Shown here: piece after piece, positions 8,480-15,242 of the stretch | How positions within the stretch are numbered: position 1 is the first letter of the stretch | Layout: every line of letters starts with the position of its first letter | NCBI GenBank assembly: GCA_025454475.1 | Contig: JALOOJ010000016.1 | Span: 1 to 34,684, forward strand | Length of the DNA stretch: 34,684 nt | DNA from: Anaerolineae bacterium | Lineage (GTDB): Bacteria; Chloroflexota; Anaerolineae; B4-G1; SLSP01 | Direction of reading: 5' to 3' | Position numbers and translations under genes: made by a program | The notes under the pieces: generated by a model | Told to the model about the DNA's origin: nothing | The model's input: the letters and a program-made list of their open reading frames with translations, nothing else | Databases searched by the model: none

Positions 8480-9028
8480 ATGGATAAGAAGTCGTTGTGG
8501 AAGTTTGGCACGCGGGAGGTTGTCTACGCGGCGATCGGCGCGGCACTCTACGGTGTGTTTTCATTTCTCACGAACTGGATCGGGCTGCCCGCTGCCGGCA
8601 ACATCGCACTGCGCCCGGCCGTCGCAATCCCGATGTTCTTCGGTGTCGCGTTCGGCCCGATCGTGGGCTTCATCACGGGCTTTCTGGGCAACGTGTTGGG
8701 AGATTTTCTGTCAGGGTATGGCTTCTGGTGGTCGTGGGACCTGGGTAACGGCCTGATGGGCCTCATTCCTGGGTTGATGGCTGTGGGTATCGCCTCCTAC
8801 AAAGCGAAGGCCACGATCATCAAAGCCGAGATCCTCGTTGTGATCGGCGCCGCCATCGGCATGCTCGTACCATCGCTGTTGGAGATCCCTTTGAGTGGCA
8901 TCGACCTGCGCACAGCTATTGTAGGTTACTGGCTCCCATCGTTTCTGAGTAACACCATCAATGGGTTGATCCTTGTGCCCATCCTGATGGTTGCGTATGA
9001 CGCCGTTGTGTCGAGATCCGGGCGGTAG
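8480..9028 (+). CDS. ECF transporter substrate-binding (S) component, UPF0397-like
   Basis: A 182-residue very hydrophobic membrane protein with about five to six transmembrane segments. Motifs resemble the UPF0397 / ECF riboflavin-type S-component family: RPAVAIPMFFGVAFGPIVGF, GFLGNVLGD, and WWSWDLGNGLMGLIPGL. S components capture the vitamin and dock on the EcfT/EcfA module. Riboflavin is a frequent annotation for this family, but the ligand is not certain here. ATG 8480 has GGGAGG upstream. The 119 bases before it hold no recognised riboswitch. A strong hairpin lies between this gene and the T component. Confidence 0.8.
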   Translation: MDKKSLWKFGTREVVYAAIGAALYGVFSFLTNWIGLPAAGNIALRPAVAIPMFFGVAFGPIVGFITGFLGNVLGDFLSGYGFWWSWDLGNGLMGLIPGLMAVGIASYKAKATIIKAEILVVIGAAIGMLVPSLLEIPLSGIDLRTAIVGYWLPSFLSNTINGLILVPILMVAYDAVVSRSGR

Positions 9029-9039
9029 CGTGATCGTGG

Positions 9040-9075
9040 CAGGCCGGCCCCGTCGTGAGTGGAAGGGCCGGCCTG
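9040..9075 (+). repeat. GC-rich hairpin between S and T component genes
   Basis: CAGGCCGGCCC (9040-9050) pairs perfectly with GGGCCGGCCTG (9065-9075); the loop is 14 bases. No T-run follows and the ribosome binding site of the T component starts about 5 bases later. It probably acts on mRNA stability or on the ratio of the two proteins rather than as a terminator. Confidence 0.6.
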
Positions 9076-9091
9076 ACCGGGGGGAGAGACT

Positions 9092-9967
9092 ATGCTGGTC
9101 ACCTGGAGATATCGGCCTCGTGGCAGTGTCATAGAGAAGGTAGATCCTCGAGCTCGATGGATCTACTCTTTTATGGTTCTTCTGTCACTGACCCAGTTCT
9201 GGGACATTCGCTTCCTGCTGTGTTTCCTGGGCGTTGTGCTGGTTCAGTACGCGCTCGCGCGGGTTACCTGGGCCGAGACGCGTCGGGGCTGGACGTTCAT
9301 CCTGATCTTTGCCGTGGGGATTGTTGCGCTAAACACGCTGTTCACTGGGCGGGGCGGACCGGGTGAGGTCCTGCAGGGCGGGCACGTACTGTGGCGCACG
9401 GACTGGCGCGTCCTTGGGTTAGCTATACATCCTACGATTACGGTGGAGCGCGTTTGGTTTGCAGTATCTCAGATCGTGCGAATGGTGTCGATCTCCGGCC
9501 TATTTCTCATTATCCCTTATACCATGAACCCCCGGCACTATGGTGTGACGTTCCGGTCGATGGGTGTCCCGGATCGTTTCGCGTTTTCGATGGACCTGGC
9601 ATTCCGATTCGTGCCGACATTGGCGCGCGACTTCAATACGACACTGGATGCACAGAAGGCCCGTGGTTACGAGGTGGAAAAGCTCGAGGGCGGTCTCATC
9701 GCACAGATCCGCAAGATGGCGCCGCTGGTTGTCCCTGTGACGATGAACGCGATTCTTAGCGGCGAGGAGATCACGAACGCAATGGACCTGCGCTGTTTCG
9801 GGACGCGTCTGAGGACCTGGGTTCACGAGTTGCATTACCGGCGCATGGACTACGTCCTGATGGGAGCAAGCGTCGTTGTGCTTGTGGCATCGCTGGTGGT
9901 GCGTTATGGTCTGAAGATCGGCACGTTCTGGGTGCCCGGTTGGGCGCTGGCCTGGGCCGGTGGCTGA
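9092..9967 (+). CDS. ECF transporter transmembrane (T) component
   Basis: A 291-residue integral membrane protein that couples ATP hydrolysis to toppling of the S component. The N-terminal DPRARWI and the coupling-helix motif AQKARGYE (ARG at residues 190-192) are typical of EcfT. The second coupling motif, normally also Ala-Arg-Gly, reads MDLRCFGTR (LRC at 233-235), so it is altered. ATG 9092 follows GGGGGGAGAG. Order ATPase, S, T on one strand implies one transport unit dedicated to the neighbouring S component, although a shared module cannot be excluded. Confidence 0.87.
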   Translation: MLVTWRYRPRGSVIEKVDPRARWIYSFMVLLSLTQFWDIRFLLCFLGVVLVQYALARVTWAETRRGWTFILIFAVGIVALNTLFTGRGGPGEVLQGGHVLWRTDWRVLGLAIHPTITVERVWFAVSQIVRMVSISGLFLIIPYTMNPRHYGVTFRSMGVPDRFAFSMDLAFRFVPTLARDFNTTLDAQKARGYEVEKLEGGLIAQIRKMAPLVVPVTMNAILSGEEITNAMDLRCFGTRLRTWVHELHYRRMDYVLMGASVVVLVASLVVRYGLKIGTFWVPGWALAWAGG

Positions 9968-9984
9968 CCTTACTGGAGGTATCG

Positions 9985-10698
9985 ATGTTCCCGCTGCGTG
10001 ACAATGTGCCGTCGAGGCGCTTTCCGGTCGTGACCCTGGTGATTGTCGTGGTCAACGTGTTGCTTTTCCTGTATGAAGTCATGATGGGCGCAGACGCTGG
10101 CGCATTCACTGTATCGTATGGGGTGGTGCCGGCGCGGCTGCTCGCTGGCTGGTATAACCCCGGAGTTCTGTTCACGCTGTTGTCGTCGATGTACCTGCAC
10201 GGCGGGTGGGCGCATCTCATCGGCAACATGTGGTATCTATGGATCTTCGGCGACAACATTGAGGACCGCATGGGGCGGCTGCGCTATTTCGTGTTCTACA
10301 CGCTCTGCGGTATCGGTGCTGCGCTGATTCAGGTGGCGGTCGCCCCGCGATCGACGATCCCTATGATTGGCGCCAGCGGCGCGATCGCGGGTGTTCTGGG
10401 TGCTTATCTCCTGCTCTATCCACGGGCTCGCGTGAGCACACTCGTGCCCGTGTTCTATTTCATACGGATCATCTGGCTGCCAGCGGTTGTGGTGTTGGGT
10501 GGATGGTTCCTGGTGCAACTGCTCAACGGCCTGGCGAGCCTAAACGTGCAGATGATGACTGGCGGCGTTGCGTTCTGGGCCCATATCGGGGGGTTTGTGG
10601 CGGGTATGGTGCTGATGCCGATCTTCCGTAAGCGCGACGCCTTGCCGCCATCGCTAGGGTATGATCAGCGCTATTATGATCCGCGGCCACGCTGGTAG
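9985..10698 (+). CDS. Rhomboid family intramembrane serine protease
   Basis: A 237-residue six- to seven-helix membrane protease. The catalytic dyad is Ser131 (GASGAIAG, 129-136) and His200 (AHIGGFVAGM). The oxyanion-side HxxxN region is present in LHGGWAHLIGNMWYLW (Asn81), and a GDNIEDRMG loop follows. The C-terminus after the last helix is short and polar and ends in PRPRW. ATG 9985 has TGGAGGT upstream and lies 17 bases after the EcfT stop, so it may be read through from the transporter genes. Natural substrates are unknown. Confidence 0.92.
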   Translation: MFPLRDNVPSRRFPVVTLVIVVVNVLLFLYEVMMGADAGAFTVSYGVVPARLLAGWYNPGVLFTLLSSMYLHGGWAHLIGNMWYLWIFGDNIEDRMGRLRYFVFYTLCGIGAALIQVAVAPRSTIPMIGASGAIAGVLGAYLLLYPRARVSTLVPVFYFIRIIWLPAVVVLGGWFLVQLLNGLASLNVQMMTGGVAFWAHIGGFVAGMVLMPIFRKRDALPPSLGYDQRYYDPRPRW

Positions 10699-10707
10699 TG
10701 CGCGGCG

Positions 10708-11493
10708 ATGAGCCGATCTCCCACCATCGCAGCGGCCTTGCGTGACGTCCGTGAGCGGATTGCGGAGGCGGCGCTGCGCGCCGGGCGCGATCCTGCCGAC
10801 GTGCGCCTGGTCGCCGTGACCAAGACCTTTCCGGCAGAAGTGATTGTCGAGGCGTACGCTGCCGGGCAGCGCAACTTCGGTGAGAACCGACCCGAGGAGG
10901 GAGCCGAGAAGATCCCCCGGGTGGTTGGACGCTTGCTCAGTCAGGTCCGTCGTCCGGGCCCGGATGATGCGTTCGCGCCATCTGTCGACCCTCCGGTCTG
11001 GCACATGATCGGCCATATTCAGAGTCGGAAGGCTGACCTTGTCGTCTCACACTTCAATGTGGTCCACTCCGTCGATCGGCTGAAGCTTGCGGAGAGACTG
11101 AACCAGCTTGCGCTGAGGGCGGGGCGCAAGATCCCCGTCATGCTCGAATGCAATGTCTCCGGGGAACCGAGCAAATACGGCTATGCCGCCGCTAACTGGG
11201 AAACCGTTAGCGCTGTACGCGAGGTCGTGCGTGCGGAAGTGGCGGCGGTGGTGGGTTTGCCTGGATTGCGGGTCGAAGGGCTGATGACCGTGGCGCCAGT
11301 GTCGGGGGATCGCGAGGCGACGAGGAAGGTCTTCGCATCGCTGCGGGGCTTGCGCGATTTTCTCCACGAGCAGTTCCCTGAACTTGGCTGGCCCGAGCTC
11401 TCTATGGGGATGACTGGCGACTTCGAGATTGCGGTGTCGGAAGGTGCGACGCTGGTGCGCATTGGGCGCGCTATCTTCGGGTCGCGCGTGTGA
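10708..11493 (+). CDS. YggS/PROSC family PLP homeostasis protein
   Basis: A 261-residue pyridoxal-phosphate-binding alanine-racemase-fold protein of the YggS/YlmE/PROSC family, involved in vitamin B6 homeostasis. The PLP lysine is Lys39 in VAVTKTFP. Other family motifs are [38 protein letters not shown] and the phosphate-binding [22 protein letters not shown] (about 230-252). Between ENR and WHMIGHIQ there is an extra segment of about 18 residues ([20 protein letters not shown]) that the short bacterial forms lack. The gene starts 9 bases after the rhomboid stop with only a weak ribosome binding site, so translation coupling is likely. A yggT-like gene follows, a widespread pairing. Confidence 0.93.
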   Translation: MSRSPTIAAALRDVRERIAEAALRAGRDPADVRLVAVTKTFPAEVIVEAYAAGQRNFGENRPEEGAEKIPRVVGRLLSQVRRPGPDDAFAPSVDPPVWHMIGHIQSRKADLVVSHFNVVHSVDRLKLAERLNQLALRAGRKIPVMLECNVSGEPSKYGYAAANWETVSAVREVVRAEVAAVVGLPGLRVEGLMTVAPVSGDREATRKVFASLRGLRDFLHEQFPELGWPELSMGMTGDFEIAVSEGATLVRIGRAIFGSRV

Positions 11494-11549
11494 AGGGGCC
11501 GGGGAGCGCCATTCGCCCGCGTATGGGTAGGGTAGGAGCCTGACAGACT

Positions 11550-12161
11550 ATGATGGTTACGATTGGCCTAATGATGCGGGTCCTGGACATCGTTTTCGGC
11601 GCGCTGGGGCTGTTGCTTGTCCTTCGCGCCGTGTTGCAGGTATTTGGTATGCGGTGGGCCCATCCGGTGCTTCAGATCGTGGTCAAGGTGACGGACCCCG
11701 TCATCAAGTTGACCAACCGCGTGCTGGGCATCCCTGCTTACCGGTCCACCTATCGTGCTTACGGGACAGGGCATGCTGACGTGCTCAATGCTGCGACAGC
11801 ATTGGTAGTTCTGTGGTTCACCCGCACCATAATCACGTGGGCGTTGCAGACCGTGCTGCTCGTTCCTGGCTGGGTCGCGCAGCCGTGGGGTGCGATTGGC
11901 GGCATTCTGCGCCATATCCTGACGCTGCTCTTTGAGCTCTATGGGGTCGCGATTTTCGTGCGGGTGCTCTTCGCCTGGATCCAGGTGCCTTACTCGAGCA
12001 AGGTCACGCGATTTGCCTGGACAATCACTGAGCCATTGCTTGCGCCGATCCGTCGGGTGCTTCCCGCGCTTGGGGGTCTGGACTTCTCGCCGGTGATCGC
12101 CTTTCTCCTGCTGCGGCTGTTGCAGCAGGTGGTCTTCTCACTCCTGGCGTGGGTCTTCTGA
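11550..12161 (+). CDS. YggT-family membrane protein with two YggT repeats
   Basis: A 203-residue membrane protein made of two YggT domains. Each has a pair of hydrophobic helices. The second domain has the clearest signature ([14 protein letters not shown], then [13 protein letters not shown], then [16 protein letters not shown]). The first is more divergent ([21 protein letters not shown]). YggT proteins are often near yggS and, in some lineages, division genes; their biochemical role is poorly known. The start is ambiguous between ATG 11550 and ATG 11553. A TAGGAG lies about 11 bases upstream of the first. The 3' end overlaps the convergent aminotransferase gene by 24 bases. Confidence 0.85.
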   Translation: MMVTIGLMMRVLDIVFGALGLLLVLRAVLQVFGMRWAHPVLQIVVKVTDPVIKLTNRVLGIPAYRSTYRAYGTGHADVLNAATALVVLWFTRTIITWALQTVLLVPGWVAQPWGAIGGILRHILTLLFELYGVAIFVRVLFAWIQVPYSSKVTRFAWTITEPLLAPIRRVLPALGGLDFSPVIAFLLLRLLQQVVFSLLAWVF

Positions 12162-13322
12162 GAGCGATCGCACAAACCGTTCCAGGCGCCTGAGCCCCTC
12201 AAGGATCGTATCGGTGTCGGTGGCGTACGAGATCCTGATATTTTCATCCGCCTCGAAGGCCACGCCTGGCACCGTGGCTATGGCCTCCTGCTCCAGGAGC
12301 CGGCTGCAGAAGGTCATCGAATCGAGCCCCGTGCGGGCGATGTTGGGGAAAACGTAGAAGGCACCTTGGGGCCGTGTGCAGGTCAGGCCGGGGATCGCCT
12401 GCAGGCCACGTACGACTAGATCGCGCCGCTCCTCGAAGACGACTCGCATCTCCTCAATTGTGTCCCCAGGTTCCGCAAGGCCCGCCACGGCGCCATACTG
12501 TGCGAAGGTATTTGCGCCCGAGGTGCTATGATCCTGGACGGACGTCGCAGCTTTGATGACAGGCAAGGGCGCTGCGGCGTATCCCAGACGCCAGCCCGTC
12601 GCTGCGTACGCTTTGCTGAAGCCGTTGACCGTGATGGTGAGGTCGAAGATCTCCCGACCTAGGCTGCCAATGCTAAGATGGCTGAGCCCATCGTAAACCA
12701 GCTTCTCGTAGATCTCATCAGCAACGACGACGATCTGATGCGCGACAATGACCTCGGCAAGCGCGGCGAGTTCCTCCGATGTGTAGACTGCGCCCGTGGG
12801 GTTGGAGGGTGAGTTGAGGATCAGCAGCCGCGTCTTCGAGGTGATGGCGGCTTCCAGTTGGGGGGCCGTGAGTTTGAACCCCATGTTCTCGGCCGCTCTG
12901 ACAAAGATCGGCTCCGCCCCGTTGAGCTTCACGATTTCCTGATAGGTGACCCAGGCTGGGGTCGGGAGGAGCACCTCGTCGCCTGGATTCACCAGGACCG
13001 TGAGCATATTGTACAGCGCCTGCTTGGCCCCCGCGGTCACCAGGATCTGCTCGGCTGTGTAGGGTAGCCCGTTTTCGCCGTTGAGTTTGGCTGCGATGCG
13101 CGCGCGGAGCTCGGGCAGCCCGGCGGTTGGCGTGTACTTGGTCTTGCCTGCATCCAGCGCCGCCTTGGCGGCCTCGCGCATAACCGTTGGCGTGATGAAG
13201 TCGGGTTCACCCACGCTGAAATCGCAGACATCGACACCAGCGGCCCTGAGCGCCTTGGCTTTGTTGCCGATCGCAAAGGTCATAGAGGGAGAGAGGCGGC
13301 TGACCCTGTCTGCAAGCTTCAT
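12138..13322 (-). CDS. Aspartate-type aminotransferase, class I/II PLP-dependent
   Basis: A 394-residue fold-type I aminotransferase, subgroup I-gamma by its look (SVGEPDF, YTPTAGLPELR). It moves an amino group between an amino acid, probably aspartate, and 2-oxoglutarate. PLP contacts visible: Asp202 (ADEIYEKLVY), the Schiff-base Lys237 (NGFSKAYAATGWRLGY), Asn174 in SPSNPTGAVY, and the substrate-carboxylate Arg near the C-terminus (IRISYATD). ATG 13322 is preceded by AAGGAGAAG; the longer frame to 13385 has no family match. Its 3' end overlaps the yggT gene tail-to-tail, so there is no room for a normal terminator between them. Specificity between aspartate, prephenate and other acceptors cannot be settled here. 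Confidence 0.92.
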   Translation of the reverse strand: MKLADRVSRLSPSMTFAIGNKAKALRAAGVDVCDFSVGEPDFITPTVMREAAKAALDAGKTKYTPTAGLPELRARIAAKLNGENGLPYTAEQILVTAGAKQALYNMLTVLVNPGDEVLLPTPAWVTYQEIVKLNGAEPIFVRAAENMGFKLTAPQLEAAITSKTRLLILNSPSNPTGAVYTSEELAALAEVIVAHQIVVVADEIYEKLVYDGLSHLSIGSLGREIFDLTITVNGFSKAYAATGWRLGYAAAPLPVIKAATSVQDHSTSGANTFAQYGAVAGLAEPGDTIEEMRVVFEERRDLVVRGLQAIPGLTCTRPQGAFYVFPNIARTGLDSMTFCSRLLEQEAIATVPGVAFEADENIRISYATDTDTILEGLRRLERFVRSLSEDPRQE

Positions 13323-13460
13323 CACATGCTTCTCCTTGGTGTTGGAATGACGGGTCGATTGTACAACAGGGAGCACTTGGGTCAATGTGCCGTGTGCACC
13401 CGCAACCTAACGTCGTGCCCTTCGTATATCAGTGTGGGACATCGGACTGCCGTGCCATGG

Positions 13461-13488
13461 TTGCGGAAATGGGCCGGGCCCCTATAAT
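13461..13488 (+). promoter_or_regulatory. Promoter for the DUF4126 gene
   Basis: TTGCGG (13461-13466), 16-base spacer, perfect TATAAT (13483-13488), about 36 bases before the ATG at 13525. Confidence 0.65.
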
Positions 13489-13524
13489 GGAGTTGAGCGA
13501 TGGAATCGCGCGAAGGAGCGGGAA

Positions 13525-14091
13525 ATGATTGAAGGGCTTCTGGATCTGGCATCGGCTTTTGGGCTATCTACTTCGTCGGGCCTGAATGCCTACATACCGA
13601 TGCTGATCATGGCATTACTGGCCAAGTTCACTGGGCTGATCGAACTCGGCGAGCCGTGGAATGCGCTGACGAGCTGGTGGATTATCGGGCTCTTGGCAGT
13701 GTTGCTGGTCGTCGAGGAAATAGCCGACAAAATCCCCGCGGTGGACTCCATCAATGACGTGGTGCAGACGCTTGTCCGACCAACGGCCGGCGCGATTGTG
13801 TTCGCGGCGACGACGCAGTCCTCTATCAGTCTGCACCCTGTGCTGGCATTCGGCTGCGGGATCATCTTGGCCGGAACGGTTCACGTGGTCAAGGCAGGGT
13901 CGCGGCCTGCAGTTACGGCGCTTTCTGCGGGCGTGGCCAATCCCGTGGTGAGCACCCTTGAGGACATCGTTGCGACGGTGACATCGTTCGTGGCGATCAT
14001 CTTCCCCTACCTCATCGTCATCTGGCTCATCCTGCTGATCGCTGCTATCTTCCTGGTCTTGCGCTGGCGCCGCCAGCATATAAGGCGATAA
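13525..14091 (+). CDS. DUF4126 family membrane protein
   Basis: A 188-residue membrane protein with about five hydrophobic segments. It matches the DUF4126 pattern: an N-terminal GLSTSSGLNAYIPML, then EEIADKIPAVDSINDVVQTLVRPTAGA, and SRPAVTALSAGVANPVVSTLEDIVA. The basic tail (RWRRQHIRR) should face the cytoplasm. Function is unknown. ATG 13525 is chosen because AAGGAG lies 6-12 bases upstream and the protein then begins MIEGLLDLASAFGL, typical of the family. The frame open from 13432 precedes the promoter and is rejected. It leads into two small membrane-protein genes on the same strand. Confidence 0.85.
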   Translation: MIEGLLDLASAFGLSTSSGLNAYIPMLIMALLAKFTGLIELGEPWNALTSWWIIGLLAVLLVVEEIADKIPAVDSINDVVQTLVRPTAGAIVFAATTQSSISLHPVLAFGCGIILAGTVHVVKAGSRPAVTALSAGVANPVVSTLEDIVATVTSFVAIIFPYLIVIWLILLIAAIFLVLRWRRQHIRR

Positions 14092-14188
14092 TCGATTAAG
14101 GTCATCGCGTGGCTGTCGATTGGCTGTTCCACCAGGGCACGAGCCCGGTGCAAATATCCATCATACTCTAGGGGCTAGCGGGGGTACC

Positions 14189-14404
14189 ATGACACAAGAT
14201 CCATTCTACGATTCGCAGTCTGCGGCCTATGCGGAGGTTCAGCCCGCCAAGAAGAGCCGTACCGGTCTCATCATCCTCATCGTTGTTGCGGTGTTGTTGT
14301 TGTGCTGCTGCGCGGTCATCGCCGCGGGGTGGTTCTTCGGCGATCCTGTTCTGGAAATGCTGCGGGAGATGGGGATCGATATCTTCCTGCCTGTGCTCTT
14401 CTAG
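14189..14404 (+). CDS. Small single-pass membrane protein with a Cys cluster
   Basis: A 71-residue hypothetical protein with a polar N-terminus of about 26 residues (rich in D, Q, S, Y), a KKSR stop-transfer-like motif, one transmembrane helix containing LLLCCCAV, and a short hydrophobic C-terminal tail ending FLPVLF. ATG 14189 is chosen because GCGGGGGT precedes it; the longer frame from 14120 has no good site. It resembles the C-terminal part of the next gene: both read K-S-x-T-G-x-I, then the helix, then a triple or quadruple Cys, then a tail ending in a hydrophobic PVLF or PLL. Probably an ancient duplication. No known domain. Confidence 0.6.
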   Translation: MTQDPFYDSQSAAYAEVQPAKKSRTGLIILIVVAVLLLCCCAVIAAGWFFGDPVLEMLREMGIDIFLPVLF

Positions 14405-14524
14405 TTGCGGTCTTAGGATGTCTGGCTGAGTATTGGGTGGGGCTCAGCATCGATGGCGAGGTAGGCGCAGGCGCGCAGGCCTTGTTTCAGTACGTGGGTG
14501 CACCTCTGGGAAAGGTAGGGCAAG

Positions 14525-15169
14525 ATGACCGGAAACTCGATCTACGCGACGCGACGCTTGGATCCTGACGACGAAGATTCGGGGATATCTGAGGAGGAGG
14601 TTGCAGAAGGGCAGACGCTTATTGCGCCTCCACCCCTGCCGGAGTCTGAAGCGGTGGTAACGCGACCACCTTTGCCGGATATGGGTGCAGAAGCGCCGCC
14701 ACCGCTACCTGAGCCGGAGGTCCTTCTGTCACTACCGGACGTGGACGTTGAGGCGCCGCCCCTACCCGAGGCGGAAGGAGTCCATATCACATCCCCGGCC
14801 ATGCCCGAGATCGTTGCCGAGCCGCAGGTGCTCACGTTTGCTGGGACGTCGGAGCCGGAGGCCGGGGGACCGTCTGAAATCCCCAGCCCCTTCGAGGAGG
14901 CTGAGGTCTTGATTGAGCCTGCGGAGAATGCGGTGGTCGCGCCGCCGTCACCGGTGGAGGTAAGCAGTGGCGGGGGGACGCAAGTGGTGCTTCCTTCGGA
15001 TAGAGGATCGACGAAGTCTAGTACGGGGATGATCGTGCTAATCGTCGTCGTGGTCCTGTTGCTGCTGTGCTGCTGCTGTTTTGTGGCAGGGGCCCTCGTG
15101 TTGATGGTCGTTCCTGAGAGTTCTTGGGACACGATGTACCTATTGCGAGGTGTCTTGCCCCTCCTGTGA
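14525..15169 (+). CDS. Pro/Glu-rich single-pass membrane protein with a Cys cluster
   Basis: A 214-residue hypothetical protein. Residues about 30-160 are a low-complexity acidic, proline-rich region with repeated PPLPE-like units (PPPLPESE, RPPLPD, PPPLPEPE, APPLPEAE). Then comes KSSTGMIVLIV, one transmembrane helix with LLLLCCCCFVAG, and a hydrophobic tail ending VLPLL. The membrane and tail part looks paralogous to the 71-residue protein at 14189-14404. With the positive residues before the helix, the long acidic region would lie in the cytoplasm by the positive-inside rule (inference). ATG 14525 has AAAGGTAGGG upstream. A terminator follows. Confidence 0.65.
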   Translation: MTGNSIYATRRLDPDDEDSGISEEEVAEGQTLIAPPPLPESEAVVTRPPLPDMGAEAPPPLPEPEVLLSLPDVDVEAPPLPEAEGVHITSPAMPEIVAEPQVLTFAGTSEPEAGGPSEIPSPFEEAEVLIEPAENAVVAPPSPVEVSSGGGTQVVLPSDRGSTKSSTGMIVLIVVVVLLLLCCCCFVAGALVLMVVPESSWDTMYLLRGVLPLL

Positions 15170-15194
15170 GCGCGCGCTGTGAGTCCGCGCAATC

Positions 15195-15228
15195 CAAACG
15201 CCTCAGGGGCCTCCCTGGGGCGTTTGCT
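15195..15228 (+). terminator. Terminator hairpin abutting the uvrC promoter
   Basis: CAAACGCCTCAGGG (15195-15208) pairs with CCCTGGGGCGTTTG (15213-15226), 14 pairs including one T-G, with a 4-base loop. The tail is short. Its 3' arm ends only 4 bases before the uvrC -10. Confidence 0.7.
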
Positions 15229-15229
15229 G

Positions 15230-15235
15230 TATAAT
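15230..15235 (+). promoter_or_regulatory. -10 element for uvrC (leaderless)
   Basis: A perfect TATAAT lies 8-13 bases before the uvrC GTG. Transcription would start at or within a base or two of 15243, so the mRNA should have no 5' leader. No convincing -35 is visible; that region is inside the terminator hairpin. Confidence 0.65.
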
Positions 15236-15242
15236 CTGGGCC

